This document shows, piece by piece, positions 34,199 through 43,491 of a stretch of DNA of 56,626 nt. Every line of letters starts with the position of its first letter. The first letter of the stretch is position 1. This stretch comes from an uncultured bacterium. GTDB lineage: Bacteria > Bacillota_I > Bacilli_A > RF39 > UBA660. The stretch lies in assembly GCA_949296605.1 (NCBI GenBank), contig CASFPB010000049.1:1-56626 (forward strand), written 5' to 3'. Below the pieces are notes generated by a model. That model searched no databases, had not been told where the DNA came from, and was given only the letters and a program-made list of their open reading frames with translations. The position numbers were made by a program, and so were the translations under genes.

Positions 34199-36055
34199 AT
34201 GTATGATGTAATTGTAGTTGGTGGTGGACATGCTGGTATTGAAGCATGTCATATTTCAGCAAAAATGGGGAAAAAAACTTTATTAATAACTGGAAATATA
34301 AAAAATATAGGTGATATGCCTTGCAATCCATCTATTGGTGGAACAGCAAAGGGGATAATAGTTCGTGAAGTTGATGCCCTAGGTGGTCTGATGGGACATA
34401 TTGCAGACATTTCACAAATCCAAATAAAGATGTTAAATAATTCAAAAGGTCCAGCAGTAAGATCTCTAAGAGCACAAGCAGATAAAATTACTTATCCTAA
34501 AAATATGCAAGAGTATTTAGAAAAAATGGATAATTTAGAAATAAAAGAAGCAATGGTTGAAGACTTAATTATTGAAGATAATACTGTAAAAGGAATTATA
34601 ACTTCTAACAATGAAAAAATTTATGGAAAAATGGTAATTTTAACTACAGGAACATACCTAAAAGGAAATATACTAATTGGAAGCGAAAATACTCCTGGAG
34701 GTCCACATGGCGAAGCTAGAAGCAATCATTTATCTGACAAATTAAAAGAGTATGGATTAAAAATAATTAGACTTAAAACTGGAACACCACAACGTATAAA
34801 AAAAGATTCTATAAACTTTTCTGTTATGCAAGAAGAAAAAGGAGATGAAACACCTTGGACATTTAGTTTTGATTATAAACCATGTTATGATGTAGATAAT
34901 CAACAATCATGTTACCTTTTATATACTAATGAATTGACACATAAAATAATAAGGGACAATTTAAATAAATCAGCTATGTATGGGGGATATGCAACTGGAA
35001 TTGGGCCACGTTATTGTCCTTCTATAGAAGATAAAATAGTGAGATTTGCAGATAAAGAACGTCATCAACTATTTTTGGAACCTGAAAGTTTATATTATGA
35101 CGATTGGTATTTACAAGGTTTTTCAACAAGTATGCCAAGGGATATTCAAGAACAAATGGTTCATAGTTTAAAAGGATTAGAAAATGCAATAATAACTAAA
35201 TATGCATATGCAATTGAATATGATGCTATAGATCCACTACAAATAAAACCAACATTAGAAAATAAAATAATAAAAAATTTATTTACAGCTGGTCAAATAA
35301 ATGGAACATCTGGTTATGAAGAAGCAGCAGGTCAAGGTATTATAGCAGGCATTAATGCATCATTAAAATTAGATAATAAAGATCCATTAATTTTAAAAAG
35401 AAGTGATGCATATATTGGAGTTTTAATAGATGATTTAGTAACCAAAGGAACTATTGAACCTTATAGAATGCTTACATCACGTGCAGAATTTCGCCTTATA
35501 TTAAGACATGATAATGCAGATTTACGTCTTAGAGATTATGCATTTAAAATTGGAACAATATCAGAAAAACAATATGATAAATTACAAGAAAAAAAGAAAA
35601 AAATTAAGGAATTAACAGAATATTTGAAAGAAAATCATTTAAAAATAAATGAAGATATTAAAATAATTTTTATGGAAAACAACATTCAAATACCTAATAG
35701 CAATTTAACATATTATGAATTACTTAAAAGACCTGAAATAAACTTAAAATTTTTAGAAAATTTTATAAAAATTAATTATGATGATGAAGTAAAAGAACAA
35801 GTAGAAATAAGTGTTAAATATGAAGGTTATATAAAAAAGGCATATAAAGAAGTAGAAAAATTAATAAAATTAGAAGAAAAAGAAATACCAGACGATATTG
35901 ATTATAAAAAGATTACGAATTTAGCAACTGAAGCAAGACAAAAGTTAGAAAAAATAAAACCAAAAACAATTGCTCAAGCAACAAGAATTAGTGGAGTAAA
36001 TCCGGTAGATATATCAGTATTAACTGTATATTTAAAAAAGGAATATAACAAATGA
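34199..36055 (+). CDS. mnmG: tRNA modification enzyme MnmG (GidA)
   Basis: FAD-dependent partner of MnmE in U34 modification. The 618-residue protein begins MYDVIVVGGGHAGIEA (FAD-binding), then has CNPSIGGTAKGIIVREVDALGG, GTGPRYCPSIEDK-like GIGPRYCPSIEDKIVRF, FTAGQINGTSGYEEAAGQG and the C-terminal MnmE-binding helices (ATRISGVNPVDISVLTVYL). The ATG at 34199 follows AGGTGAT straight after the mnmE stop. Its TGA stop overlaps the rsmG start (ATGA). Confidence 0.97.
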   Translation: MYDVIVVGGGHAGIEACHISAKMGKKTLLITGNIKNIGDMPCNPSIGGTAKGIIVREVDALGGLMGHIADISQIQIKMLNNSKGPAVRSLRAQADKITYPKNMQEYLEKMDNLEIKEAMVEDLIIEDNTVKGIITSNNEKIYGKMVILTTGTYLKGNILIGSENTPGGPHGEARSNHLSDKLKEYGLKIIRLKTGTPQRIKKDSINFSVMQEEKGDETPWTFSFDYKPCYDVDNQQSCYLLYTNELTHKIIRDNLNKSAMYGGYATGIGPRYCPSIEDKIVRFADKERHQLFLEPESLYYDDWYLQGFSTSMPRDIQEQMVHSLKGLENAIITKYAYAIEYDAIDPLQIKPTLENKIIKNLFTAGQINGTSGYEEAAGQGIIAGINASLKLDNKDPLILKRSDAYIGVLIDDLVTKGTIEPYRMLTSRAEFRLILRHDNADLRLRDYAFKIGTISEKQYDKLQEKKKKIKELTEYLKENHLKINEDIKIIFMENNIQIPNSNLTYYELLKRPEINLKFLENFIKINYDDEVKEQVEISVKYEGYIKKAYKEVEKLIKLEEKEIPDDIDYKKITNLATEARQKLEKIKPKTIAQATRISGVNPVDISVLTVYLKKEYNK

Positions 36056-36771
36056 ATATAGATGAATTTAAAAAAGAAGTAATAAAATTAGGAATAAATT
36101 TAACCAAGGAACAACTAGATAAATTAGAAATATATTGTGATTTTTTAATGGAGTATAATAAACATACAAACTTAACAGCCATAAAAACAAAAGAAGAGAT
36201 TTATTTAAAACATTTTTATGATAGTTTAACATTAATAAAAGTAATAGATTTAACAAAAGAAAATACACTATTAGATATAGGATCTGGTGCTGGTTTTCCT
36301 GGGATGGTATTAAAAATATTTTTTCCAAATTTACACGTATATTTAGTAGATTCTAATAATAAAAAGACAAAATTTTTAGAAGCATTAAAGAATAAAATAA
36401 ATGTTGATAATTTAGAAGTTATCAACAATAGACTAGAAAATATAACGAAGGATTTTTTAAATTCTATTGACGTAGTAACAGCTAGAGCAGTAACAAATTT
36501 AACAGTATTACTTGAATTAGCTATACCATTAGTTAAAGAGAAAAAATATTTTATAGCAATGAAAGGAAATGTAAAAGAAGAATTAAATAATAGTTTATAT
36601 GCCATTGATGTTTTAAAATGTAAGTTAATAGAAAACAAAGAATTTGCACTTCCAATAGATAATAGCAATAGAAGCTTAATAGTAATTCAAAAAAAAGATA
36701 AAACCAATATTAAAGATGTAAGACCTTACGAAAAAATTATAAAAAAGCCATTGCAAAAAAAGGATAAATAG
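36052..36771 (+). CDS. rsmG: 16S rRNA (guanine527-N7) methyltransferase RsmG
   Basis: Methylates G527 in the 530 loop of 16S rRNA. The 239-residue protein has NLTAIKTKEEIYLKHFYDSL, the SAM-binding LLDIGSGAGFPGMVLKIF (about 73-90), VDSNNKKTKFLEAL and VTARAVTNLTVLLELA. Length is typical. It overlaps mnmG by four bases and precedes noc, as in Bacillus. Confidence 0.97.
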   Translation: MNIDEFKKEVIKLGINLTKEQLDKLEIYCDFLMEYNKHTNLTAIKTKEEIYLKHFYDSLTLIKVIDLTKENTLLDIGSGAGFPGMVLKIFFPNLHVYLVDSNNKKTKFLEALKNKINVDNLEVINNRLENITKDFLNSIDVVTARAVTNLTVLLELAIPLVKEKKYFIAMKGNVKEELNNSLYAIDVLKCKLIENKEFALPIDNSNRSLIVIQKKDKTNIKDVRPYEKIIKKPLQKKDK

Positions 36772-36803
36772 GATAAAATTAAAGAGAATAAGGGTTGATT
36801 TAA

Positions 36804-37916
36804 GTGAACAATACAGAAATGGAAGATAAAATTTTACAAGTTCCAATTGAAGATATAATTCCTAATCGTTTCCAACCAAGATTAGCATTTGATGATACTG
36901 CATTAAATGATTTAGCTTCATCAATAAAACAACATGGAATAATACAACCATTAGTTTTAAGAAGAAAAAACGATAAATACGAAATTATAGCTGGAGAAAG
37001 AAGATACAAAGCAGCAAGAATGGCTGGATTAGTTTCTGTGCCCGCAATTATATCTAACTTAAGTGATATTGATAGTGCACAAGTAGCAATAGTTGAAAAT
37101 GTTCAAAGAAAGAATTTAACAGCAATAGAAGAAGCAAAGTCATATCAAGCATTATTAGAAAAAGGTTTTATGACTCAAGAAGAGTTAGCCAAAAAAATGG
37201 GATTATCTCAATCAAATATTTCAAACAAATTAAGATTATTAACTTTAGATGAATCAGTTCAACAAGCAGTTATTCAAGAAAAAATATCAGAAAGACATGC
37301 AAGATCTTTACTAAAAGTGAAAAGTAAAGATATGCAAAAAGTCCTTTTAAACAAAATAATAACTGAAAGATTAACGGTTAAACAACTAGAAGATGAAATA
37401 AAAAAAGTAGTAGAACCGAGTAATAATGAAGATTCTGGAGATATACCAGTAATAAATAATAATCCTAATATTGAAAATATTGTTAATAACGCAGTAGATA
37501 TCAACACGTTTACTCAACCAAATCCAGTAAATACAAGTAATAATGAGGTTCCTATGCAAAATAATAATTTATATGAAAGTCCTGAAAAAATGACAAATAG
37601 ATTTTTCAATAATTTAGAAAGTCAAGCAGCAAATTTAAGTATTGATGAAAGTGTTCCGAGCTTTGATTTACCACAAAATAAATCTTTGGAACAAACGCCA
37701 ACTGATTTATTAAATCAAGTAGATAATATAGAAATGTTAGATGATTTTATAATACCAACTAACTTAAGTGAAAAAGTAATGAATAATGATTACCTAGATC
37801 AAGTAATAAAAACTATACGAGGTCTAAATTTTGATAGTGATAAAGTTACAATAGAAGAAATAAATTTACCAACAGAATATCATATAAATATTAAAATAAA
37901 TAAAGACAAAATATAA
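36804..37916 (+). CDS. noc: Nucleoid occlusion protein Noc (ParB-like CTPase)
   Basis: Noc binds dispersed palindromes and blocks division over the chromosome. The 370-residue protein has the ParB CTPase boxes QHGIIQPLVLR, IIAGERRYKAARMAG and VENVQRKNLTAIEEA, then a recognition helix with SQSNISNKLRLL followed by ISERHARSLL. The Gln and Lys of the recognition helix are the Noc-type specificity residues, distinct from ParB. Residues about 212-325 form an asparagine-rich low-complexity linker absent from the 283-residue Bacillus protein; the C-terminal dimerisation part (QVIKTIRGL, then EYHINIKINK) resembles Bacillus Noc. The GTG start directly follows an in-frame TAA, so the N-terminal membrane-binding helix of Bacillus Noc is not encoded. 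Confidence 0.9.
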   Translation: MNNTEMEDKILQVPIEDIIPNRFQPRLAFDDTALNDLASSIKQHGIIQPLVLRRKNDKYEIIAGERRYKAARMAGLVSVPAIISNLSDIDSAQVAIVENVQRKNLTAIEEAKSYQALLEKGFMTQEELAKKMGLSQSNISNKLRLLTLDESVQQAVIQEKISERHARSLLKVKSKDMQKVLLNKIITERLTVKQLEDEIKKVVEPSNNEDSGDIPVINNNPNIENIVNNAVDINTFTQPNPVNTSNNEVPMQNNNLYESPEKMTNRFFNNLESQAANLSIDESVPSFDLPQNKSLEQTPTDLLNQVDNIEMLDDFIIPTNLSEKVMNNDYLDQVIKTIRGLNFDSDKVTIEEINLPTEYHINIKINKDKI

Positions 37917-37948
37917 GAAGCTAATGATTTAATTATCACTAGCTTCTT
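37915..37948. terminator. Bidirectional terminator between noc and pbp
   Basis: AAGAAGCTA (37915-37923) and TAGCTTCTT (37940-37948) form a perfect 9-bp stem with a 16-base loop, between two convergent genes and overlapping the last codons of the penicillin-binding protein. T-runs are modest on both sides. Confidence 0.75.
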
Positions 37949-39884
37949 CTTTATTTACATATTGCTCTATACTAACATTTGGTTCTGATCCTTTAACATA
38001 ATAATATAAAACAGCTTTATCAGAATTATTTGTAGATTTTCCGGTAATAGCATCTAGTGGTATAGCAACAACATTTTTAGGCGTTTCATACCATTCAGTT
38101 TCAATATCTTTTAGGCTATACTCTATAGTTTGAGCCCAAATATTTTTTGATTTAGTTCTTACATTTGAATTAACAGTTTTATTATCATCATATCCCATCC
38201 AAGTCATAACTAAGGAATCTTTATTATATCCAACAATCCAAAAGTCTGTATTTGTTGATCCGGTTTTAATAGCATATTTATTTGATAATTTAGAAGATAT
38301 TGTTAATGCAGTAGGAGTAGTATAATCTACGAAAGCATCATTTGAAGTAGATGTCATCATTTCATTTAAAATATAAGTATAATTAGGATTTAAAACCAAA
38401 GTATTCTTATTTTTATGTTCATATAATACATTCCCATCTAAATCTTCAATTTTTTCAATAAAATATAAATCTTTTTTATAGCCACCAGAAGCAAAAGCTG
38501 TATAACCGGTAGCAAAATCTATAAGGTTAATTTCACTAGTTCCAAGTGGTAAAGATGCAACTTCATTTAATTTTTCTTTTATGCCTGCTTTATTAGCAAC
38601 AGAAATCATTTTGTCAACACCTAAAAACAAATTGGTTTTAACAGCATAAATATTATCTGAAAGAGCTAAAGCCGCAGCCATAGTAATTTCTTTATTAGCA
38701 TAAATATCACTAGCATTGGAAGGACTATAAGTTTTTCCGTTTGATAAATTAAAAGTAGTTGGCTCGCTTGAAAATGTTGATGACATAGTCATATTGTTTT
38801 CAAGCGCAGCATAGTATAAAAAAGGTTTCATAGTTGATCCAACTTGTCTTTTACTTGAAATAGCACGATTATATTGACTAGTTACATAATTCATACCACC
38901 AGTTAAAGCTCTAATTGCACCAGTATTAGGATTTACAACAACACTAGCAATTTGGATTTCATCATCAACTTTATTTTCTAAAATATTTTTTTCTAAATTA
39001 GTTTGCATATCCATATCAAGTGTAGTATATATTTTTAAACCTCCATAATCAATTAACGAAGATGGAATTTCTTTAATATTTGATAATTCATCTAACACAG
39101 CATCTTGGTAATACATAAGCATTTGTAAATTATTTGTTTTATTTTGCCCATAAATTTCAATTTTATTTTTAAATAAATTATTATAAGTATCAGTATCTAT
39201 ATAATCATTTTTAAGCATTGCATCCGCTACAACCTTAGCTCTTTTAATACATTCATCATAATTTGAAACAGGATTATATTTAGAGGGATTTTTAGATATA
39301 CCAGCAAGCATTATTGATTCCTCTAATGTTAGTTCACTTGGTTTTTTATTAAAATAATAAGATGCAGCATTAACTATCCCTAAATTACCTTGACCATAAT
39401 TAATAGTATTAAGATAACCTTCCAAAATCTCATCTTTTTCATAATGAACTTCCAATTCTAAGGTTAAAAAAGCTTCTTCAATTTTTCTATCCCACGTTTT
39501 TCCAAAATCTAAATATAGATTTTTTATATATTGTTGTGAAATAGTTGAAGCACCTTGAACTATTGCACCATTTTTAATATTTAAATACATTGCTTTAGCT
39601 ATTCTCAAATAATCAAATCCATTATGTTTATAAAAGTTTTTATCTTCAATTGCTATTGTTGCATTAATTAAATAGTCACTAATATCTTTAATATTAACCC
39701 ATTCATTGCTTCTTGATCCTTGATAAACTAAATTACCTTCATTATCATATAAATAAAGACTACCACTTGTTTTTAAATCAAGTTTCGGACTTAAATATGC
39801 ATAGGTATAAAGACCTATAATAATTACTATAAAAGATATAAATCCAAAGAGCATAAATTTAAATAAAAAACGCAACTTTCTCAA
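37929..39884 (-). CDS. Class A penicillin-binding protein
   Basis: Polymerises and cross-links peptidoglycan at the outer face of the membrane. The 651-residue protein has a cytoplasmic N-terminus and one membrane anchor (about 9-30), a GT51 transglycosylase domain with AIEDKNFYKHNGFD, QGASTISQQYIKNLYL and EGYLNTINYGQGNLG, and a transpeptidase domain with STMK (Ser about 349), SDN (about 411) and KTGST (about 539). All key catalytic residues are present. It starts with TTG after AGGTGAT. It is the only gene in the right arm read toward the origin. Which class A type (PBP1a, PBP2c, PBP4) it is cannot be told here. Confidence 0.93.
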   Translation of the reverse strand: MRKLRFLFKFMLFGFISFIVIIIGLYTYAYLSPKLDLKTSGSLYLYDNEGNLVYQGSRSNEWVNIKDISDYLINATIAIEDKNFYKHNGFDYLRIAKAMYLNIKNGAIVQGASTISQQYIKNLYLDFGKTWDRKIEEAFLTLELEVHYEKDEILEGYLNTINYGQGNLGIVNAASYYFNKKPSELTLEESIMLAGISKNPSKYNPVSNYDECIKRAKVVADAMLKNDYIDTDTYNNLFKNKIEIYGQNKTNNLQMLMYYQDAVLDELSNIKEIPSSLIDYGGLKIYTTLDMDMQTNLEKNILENKVDDEIQIASVVVNPNTGAIRALTGGMNYVTSQYNRAISSKRQVGSTMKPFLYYAALENNMTMSSTFSSEPTTFNLSNGKTYSPSNASDIYANKEITMAAALALSDNIYAVKTNLFLGVDKMISVANKAGIKEKLNEVASLPLGTSEINLIDFATGYTAFASGGYKKDLYFIEKIEDLDGNVLYEHKNKNTLVLNPNYTYILNEMMTSTSNDAFVDYTTPTALTISSKLSNKYAIKTGSTNTDFWIVGYNKDSLVMTWMGYDDNKTVNSNVRTKSKNIWAQTIEYSLKDIETEWYETPKNVVAIPLDAITGKSTNNSDKAVLYYYVKGSEPNVSIEQYVNKEEASDN

Positions 39885-39951
39885 TTTATATCACCTAAAA
39901 TTTATTATGTAAAAAAAAATAAAAAATATAAGTGCAAAAATTAATATAGTA

Positions 39952-39960
39952 TGCTATAAT
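39952..39960 (+). promoter_or_regulatory. Extended -10 promoter of the ywiB-like/argS unit
   Basis: TGCTATAAT, the same ATGCTATAAT string that precedes mnmE and secA, about 28 bases before the TTG start. No good -35. Confidence 0.65.
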
Positions 39961-39988
39961 GTGAAAGAAAAAAAAGCGGGGTGATTAA

Positions 39989-40336
39989 TTGACAATAATT
40001 ATAGATTGGAAATTATACACGAATAATGAATTGGAAATAGAAATAAATGATTGCAAATGTGAATATGAAAAACAAAATTATTTAATAGTCAATGAAGAAG
40101 AAGCAATTAACAAAATAGATATAAAAAATAAATTATATATAAGAAAATGTAATGATTATGAAATGACAATAGATTTTAATAATAATTTATGTAATTTAAA
40201 TATTCCTAGTATAAAAAATTATGAGTTTGATCTGGATTGTAAAATGAATATAAAAAAAGATATTATAGAAATATTTTATACATTTGATAAGGAAGTAAAA
40301 AAAATAAAGATAAAGTTGAAAGAGGAATACAAATGA
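39989..40336 (+). CDS. YwiB-like small beta-barrel protein
   Basis: A 115-residue protein of alternating short beta strands, no signal peptide. It starts with TTG after GGGGTGAT and overlaps argS by four bases. In Bacillus the gene immediately upstream of argS is ywiB (DUF1934, a small beta-barrel of unknown function, about 142 residues). The likeness is in secondary-structure pattern (ending DIIEIFYTFDKEVKKIKIKL) and position rather than clear motifs, and it is shorter, so the assignment is tentative. Confidence 0.6.
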   Translation: MTIIIDWKLYTNNELEIEINDCKCEYEKQNYLIVNEEEAINKIDIKNKLYIRKCNDYEMTIDFNNNLCNLNIPSIKNYEFDLDCKMNIKKDIIEIFYTFDKEVKKIKIKLKEEYK

Positions 40337-41943
40337 AAGAATTAATAATTAATGTTATAAAAAAAGCATTAACAAAATTGGGATTAGATGGTGAAGATAA
40401 AATAGAAATAAATATCCCAAAATTAAAAGAAAACGGCGATTATTCAACCAATATTGCTTTAAAGCTAGTAAAAGATTTGAATAAAAATCCAATGGAAATA
40501 GCAGCATTAATAAAAGAAAATATTGATTGTGAACAAATTAATAAAATAGAAGTAAAGAATCCAGGATTTATTAATTTTTTTGTAGATAAGAGTTATTTAA
40601 TAGATAATTTAAAAAAAGTATTGAACGAAAAAGAAAATTATGGAAGAGACAATATTGGAAAAAATAAAAAAATTAATATTGAATTTGTAAGTGCTAATCC
40701 AACCGGAATACTACATTTAGGTAATGCAAGAGGAGGAGCTTATGGAGATTCTTTAGCTAGAATAATGCGTTTTTGTGGATATGATGTAACAGAAGAATAT
40801 TACATAAATGATGCAGGTAATCAAATAAATAATTTAGGTGAATCGATAAAATCAAGATATTTTGAATTATGCAATAAAGACTATCCAATGCCCGAAGGTG
40901 GCTACTATGGAAATGAAATAAAAGAAATAGCTAAGGAAATATTTGATAATTACAAAGATAAGTATCTAGATAAAGACATTGAATATTATAAAGAATTAGG
41001 AAAAGACAAACTACTAAACAAAATAATTGAAGATTTAAAAGAATACAGAATTAATTACGATATTTTTACGAGTGAAAAAGAAATAAGTAAAAAGTATAAT
41101 TTAAGAAATATAATAAATATTTTAGATAAAAATGGATATACATATGAAAAAGATGGAGCAATTTGGTTTTCATGTAGTAAATTATATGATGATAAAGACC
41201 ATGTATTAATTAAAGAAGATAAATCTTTAACATACTTAGTACCAGATATAGCATACCATTATGATAAATACAACCGTGGATATGATAAGATGATTGACAT
41301 ATTTGGAACTGACCATCATGGATATGTAGCAAGATTAAAAAGCGGAATAAAAGCTCTAGGAAGTGACCCAGATAAACTAGAAGTAAAATTGCTTCAATTA
41401 GTAAGGCTAGTAGAAAATAATACAATAGTTAAAATGAGCAAAAGATCTGGAAAATCCGTAACGTTAAAAGATTTAATTGATGAAATAGGAATTAATGCGG
41501 CAAGATACTATTTTTCAAAATATAGTTTAGATACACAAATGGATTTTGATTTAAACCTTGCTAAAAAGAAATCAAACGAAAATCCAGTTTATTATGTATG
41601 TTATGCTTACGCAAGAATTTCATCAATATTGAAAGAAAAAGATATAGAAAATATTCCAGAAAAATTTGAAACATTAAATAATGAAGAAACATATAATGTG
41701 TTAGAAAAAGTATATGCTTTTCCTGAAATAGTAAAAAGTGCAGCTTTAAAAGAAATGCCACATATTATTACAAATTATGTTTATGAATTAGCTAATATGT
41801 TTCATGCATATTATTCAAAAGTAAGAATATTATCTGATGATGAAAGAAAAACTAATGAAAATTTAGTATTAATAAAAGCAGTAAGGCAAACAATAATTAA
41901 TGCGTTAAACTTAATTGGTGTAATACCACCAGAAAAAATGTAG
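40333..41943 (+). CDS. argS: Arginyl-tRNA synthetase
   Basis: Charges tRNA-Arg. The 536-residue protein has the N-terminal Add1 domain (KLKENGDYSTNIALKL), the HIGH-type motif NPTGILHLGNARGGAYGD (about 122-139), the EEYYINDAGNQ segment, the KMSKRSG loop (about 367), and the C-terminal DALR anticodon-binding domain. Length is near the usual 550-560. The YwiB-like gene is translationally coupled upstream and rpoE follows. Confidence 0.97.
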   Translation: MKELIINVIKKALTKLGLDGEDKIEINIPKLKENGDYSTNIALKLVKDLNKNPMEIAALIKENIDCEQINKIEVKNPGFINFFVDKSYLIDNLKKVLNEKENYGRDNIGKNKKINIEFVSANPTGILHLGNARGGAYGDSLARIMRFCGYDVTEEYYINDAGNQINNLGESIKSRYFELCNKDYPMPEGGYYGNEIKEIAKEIFDNYKDKYLDKDIEYYKELGKDKLLNKIIEDLKEYRINYDIFTSEKEISKKYNLRNIINILDKNGYTYEKDGAIWFSCSKLYDDKDHVLIKEDKSLTYLVPDIAYHYDKYNRGYDKMIDIFGTDHHGYVARLKSGIKALGSDPDKLEVKLLQLVRLVENNTIVKMSKRSGKSVTLKDLIDEIGINAARYYFSKYSLDTQMDFDLNLAKKKSNENPVYYVCYAYARISSILKEKDIENIPEKFETLNNEETYNVLEKVYAFPEIVKSAALKEMPHIITNYVYELANMFHAYYSKVRILSDDERKTNENLVLIKAVRQTIINALNLIGVIPPEKM

Positions 41944-41957
41944 GGAGGACAACTAAA

Positions 41958-42386
41958 ATGAAATTAAGTGAAATACCAAAAGATGAACTTGAATTAATGG
42001 GATATGATGATATAGCATTATTAGTGTTACAAGAATCTGGTAAAAAAATGAAATTAAATGATATATTTAAAAAAGTATGTAATTTATTAAAATTGCCTGA
42101 TAGTATATTAGAAGAACATTTAGTAGATTTTTTTGAATTAATGTCAACTAACAAAAAATTTATTATGTTAGAAAATGGATATTGGGATTTACAAACAAGA
42201 CACAAATTAGATGTTGTTATTGAAGAAGATGACGAAGAAGAAGAAATTTCAGATGAAGAAGAAATAGAAGAAGAAACTGAAGAAGAAGATATTTTTTATG
42301 ATAATGAAGATGAAACAGAAGATGTTGAAGAAGATGATCTTGCTGACTTAGTAGTAATTGATTCTGATGATGACTCCAATTTATAG
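41958..42386 (+). CDS. rpoE: RNA polymerase delta subunit
   Basis: Delta is a Firmicutes-specific RNA polymerase subunit that speeds recycling and makes transcription sensitive to initiating NTP. The 142-residue protein has an N-terminal folded HARE-HTH domain (DIALLVLQESGKKMKLNDIF, up to ENGYWDLQTRHKL) and a C-terminal half that is almost entirely Asp and Glu, as in known delta proteins. The start follows GGGAGG. argS-rpoE order is as in Bacillus; pyrG is not next. Confidence 0.95.
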   Translation: MKLSEIPKDELELMGYDDIALLVLQESGKKMKLNDIFKKVCNLLKLPDSILEEHLVDFFELMSTNKKFIMLENGYWDLQTRHKLDVVIEEDDEEEEISDEEEIEEETEEEDIFYDNEDETEDVEEDDLADLVVIDSDDDSNL

Positions 42387-42387
42387 C

Positions 42388-42414
42388 TTAGTTACATTTT
42401 AATTAACTAATTTT
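42388..42414 (+). terminator. Weak terminator after rpoE
   Basis: TTAGTTA/TAACTAA stem with a 9-base loop, followed by TTTT. AT-only stem except one pair, so efficiency is doubtful. Confidence 0.45.
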
Positions 42415-42426
42415 AAGGAGGAGAAT

Positions 42427-43491
42427 ATGTTTAATAGATTAGAAGCAATAGAAAAAAAATATGAAGAATTAAAAATAGAATTAACGAACCCTGAAACACT
42501 TAACAATTTTAATAAATTAAAAGAGTTATCAAAAGAAGAAAGCGAATTAAAAGAAATTGTTGAAAAGTATGAAGAATATAAAAAGGTAAAAAGCAATTTA
42601 GAACAAGCCAAAGAAATGGAAAATGATCCAGAATTGAAAGAAATTGCAATAAGTGAAATAGAAACATTAAGTAAAGAAGAAAAGAGAATTTATAGTGAAT
42701 TAGAGATTATGCTAGTTCCAAAAGATAAAAACGACGGAAAAAATGTAATAATGGAAATACGTGGAGCAGCAGGTGGAGACGAAGCTAATATTTTTGCTGG
42801 AGATTTATTTAGAATGTATAGTTACTATGCAGAAAAAAATAACTGGAAAATAGAAGTTATTCATCAGATTGAAGGAACTAGTGGTGGATTTTCTCAAATT
42901 GAATTTATGGTAAAAGGAGATAATGTTTATTCTAAACTTAAATATGAAAGCGGATCACACAGAGTTCAAAGAGTTCCAGTAACAGAAACTCAAGGAAGAG
43001 TTCACACTTCAACAGCTACTGTATTAGTTATGCCAGAAGTTGAAACAGCAGATATAGAAATAAAAGAAAGTGATATAAAAATGGATGTTTATCACTCAAG
43101 TGGAGCTGGAGGACAATCAGTAAATACATCAAATTCTGCAGTAAGATTAACACATATTCCAACAGGAGTAGTTGTTACATGTCAAACCGAAAGAAGTCAA
43201 TTAAAAAATAGAGATAGAGCGATGAATTTATTAAAAATAAAAATAAATGACCAAATGCGCCAAAAAGAAGAAGCAGAATTAGGTCAAGAAAGAAAATCCA
43301 AAATAGGAACTGGTGATCGTTCAGAAAAAATAAGAACATATAATTATCCACAAAATAGAGTAACAGATCATCGAATAAATTTCTCTATTATGAGTTTAGA
43401 TAGAGTTATGGATGGAGATTTAGAACCTATTATAGAAGCTTTGCAAACAGAAGATTTAAAATTAAAACTAGCAGGAGAAAATTTTGAATAA
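42427..43491 (+). CDS. prfA: Peptide chain release factor 1
   Basis: Recognises UAA and UAG stops and triggers peptide release. The 354-residue protein has the coiled N-terminal domain, the RF1 codon-recognition region (VQRVPVTETQGRVHTSTATV) and the catalytic HSSGAGGQSVNTSNSAVRL with GGQ (about 229). Length is standard. It follows AAGGAGG and is coupled to prmC, its modifying enzyme, whose start overlaps its end by eight bases. Confidence 0.97.
   Translation: MFNRLEAIEKKYEELKIELTNPETLNNFNKLKELSKEESELKEIVEKYEEYKKVKSNLEQAKEMENDPELKEIAISEIETLSKEEKRIYSELEIMLVPKDKNDGKNVIMEIRGAAGGDEANIFAGDLFRMYSYYAEKNNWKIEVIHQIEGTSGGFSQIEFMVKGDNVYSKLKYESGSHRVQRVPVTETQGRVHTSTATVLVMPEVETADIEIKESDIKMDVYHSSGAGGQSVNTSNSAVRLTHIPTGVVVTCQTERSQLKNRDRAMNLLKIKINDQMRQKEEAELGQERKSKIGTGDRSEKIRTYNYPQNRVTDHRINFSIMSLDRVMDGDLEPIIEALQTEDLKLKLAGENFE

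Noticed and set aside
36216-36668. 150-residue minus-strand frame opposite rsmG
   Set aside because: Shadow of rsmG with no initiation signals and no recognisable domain.
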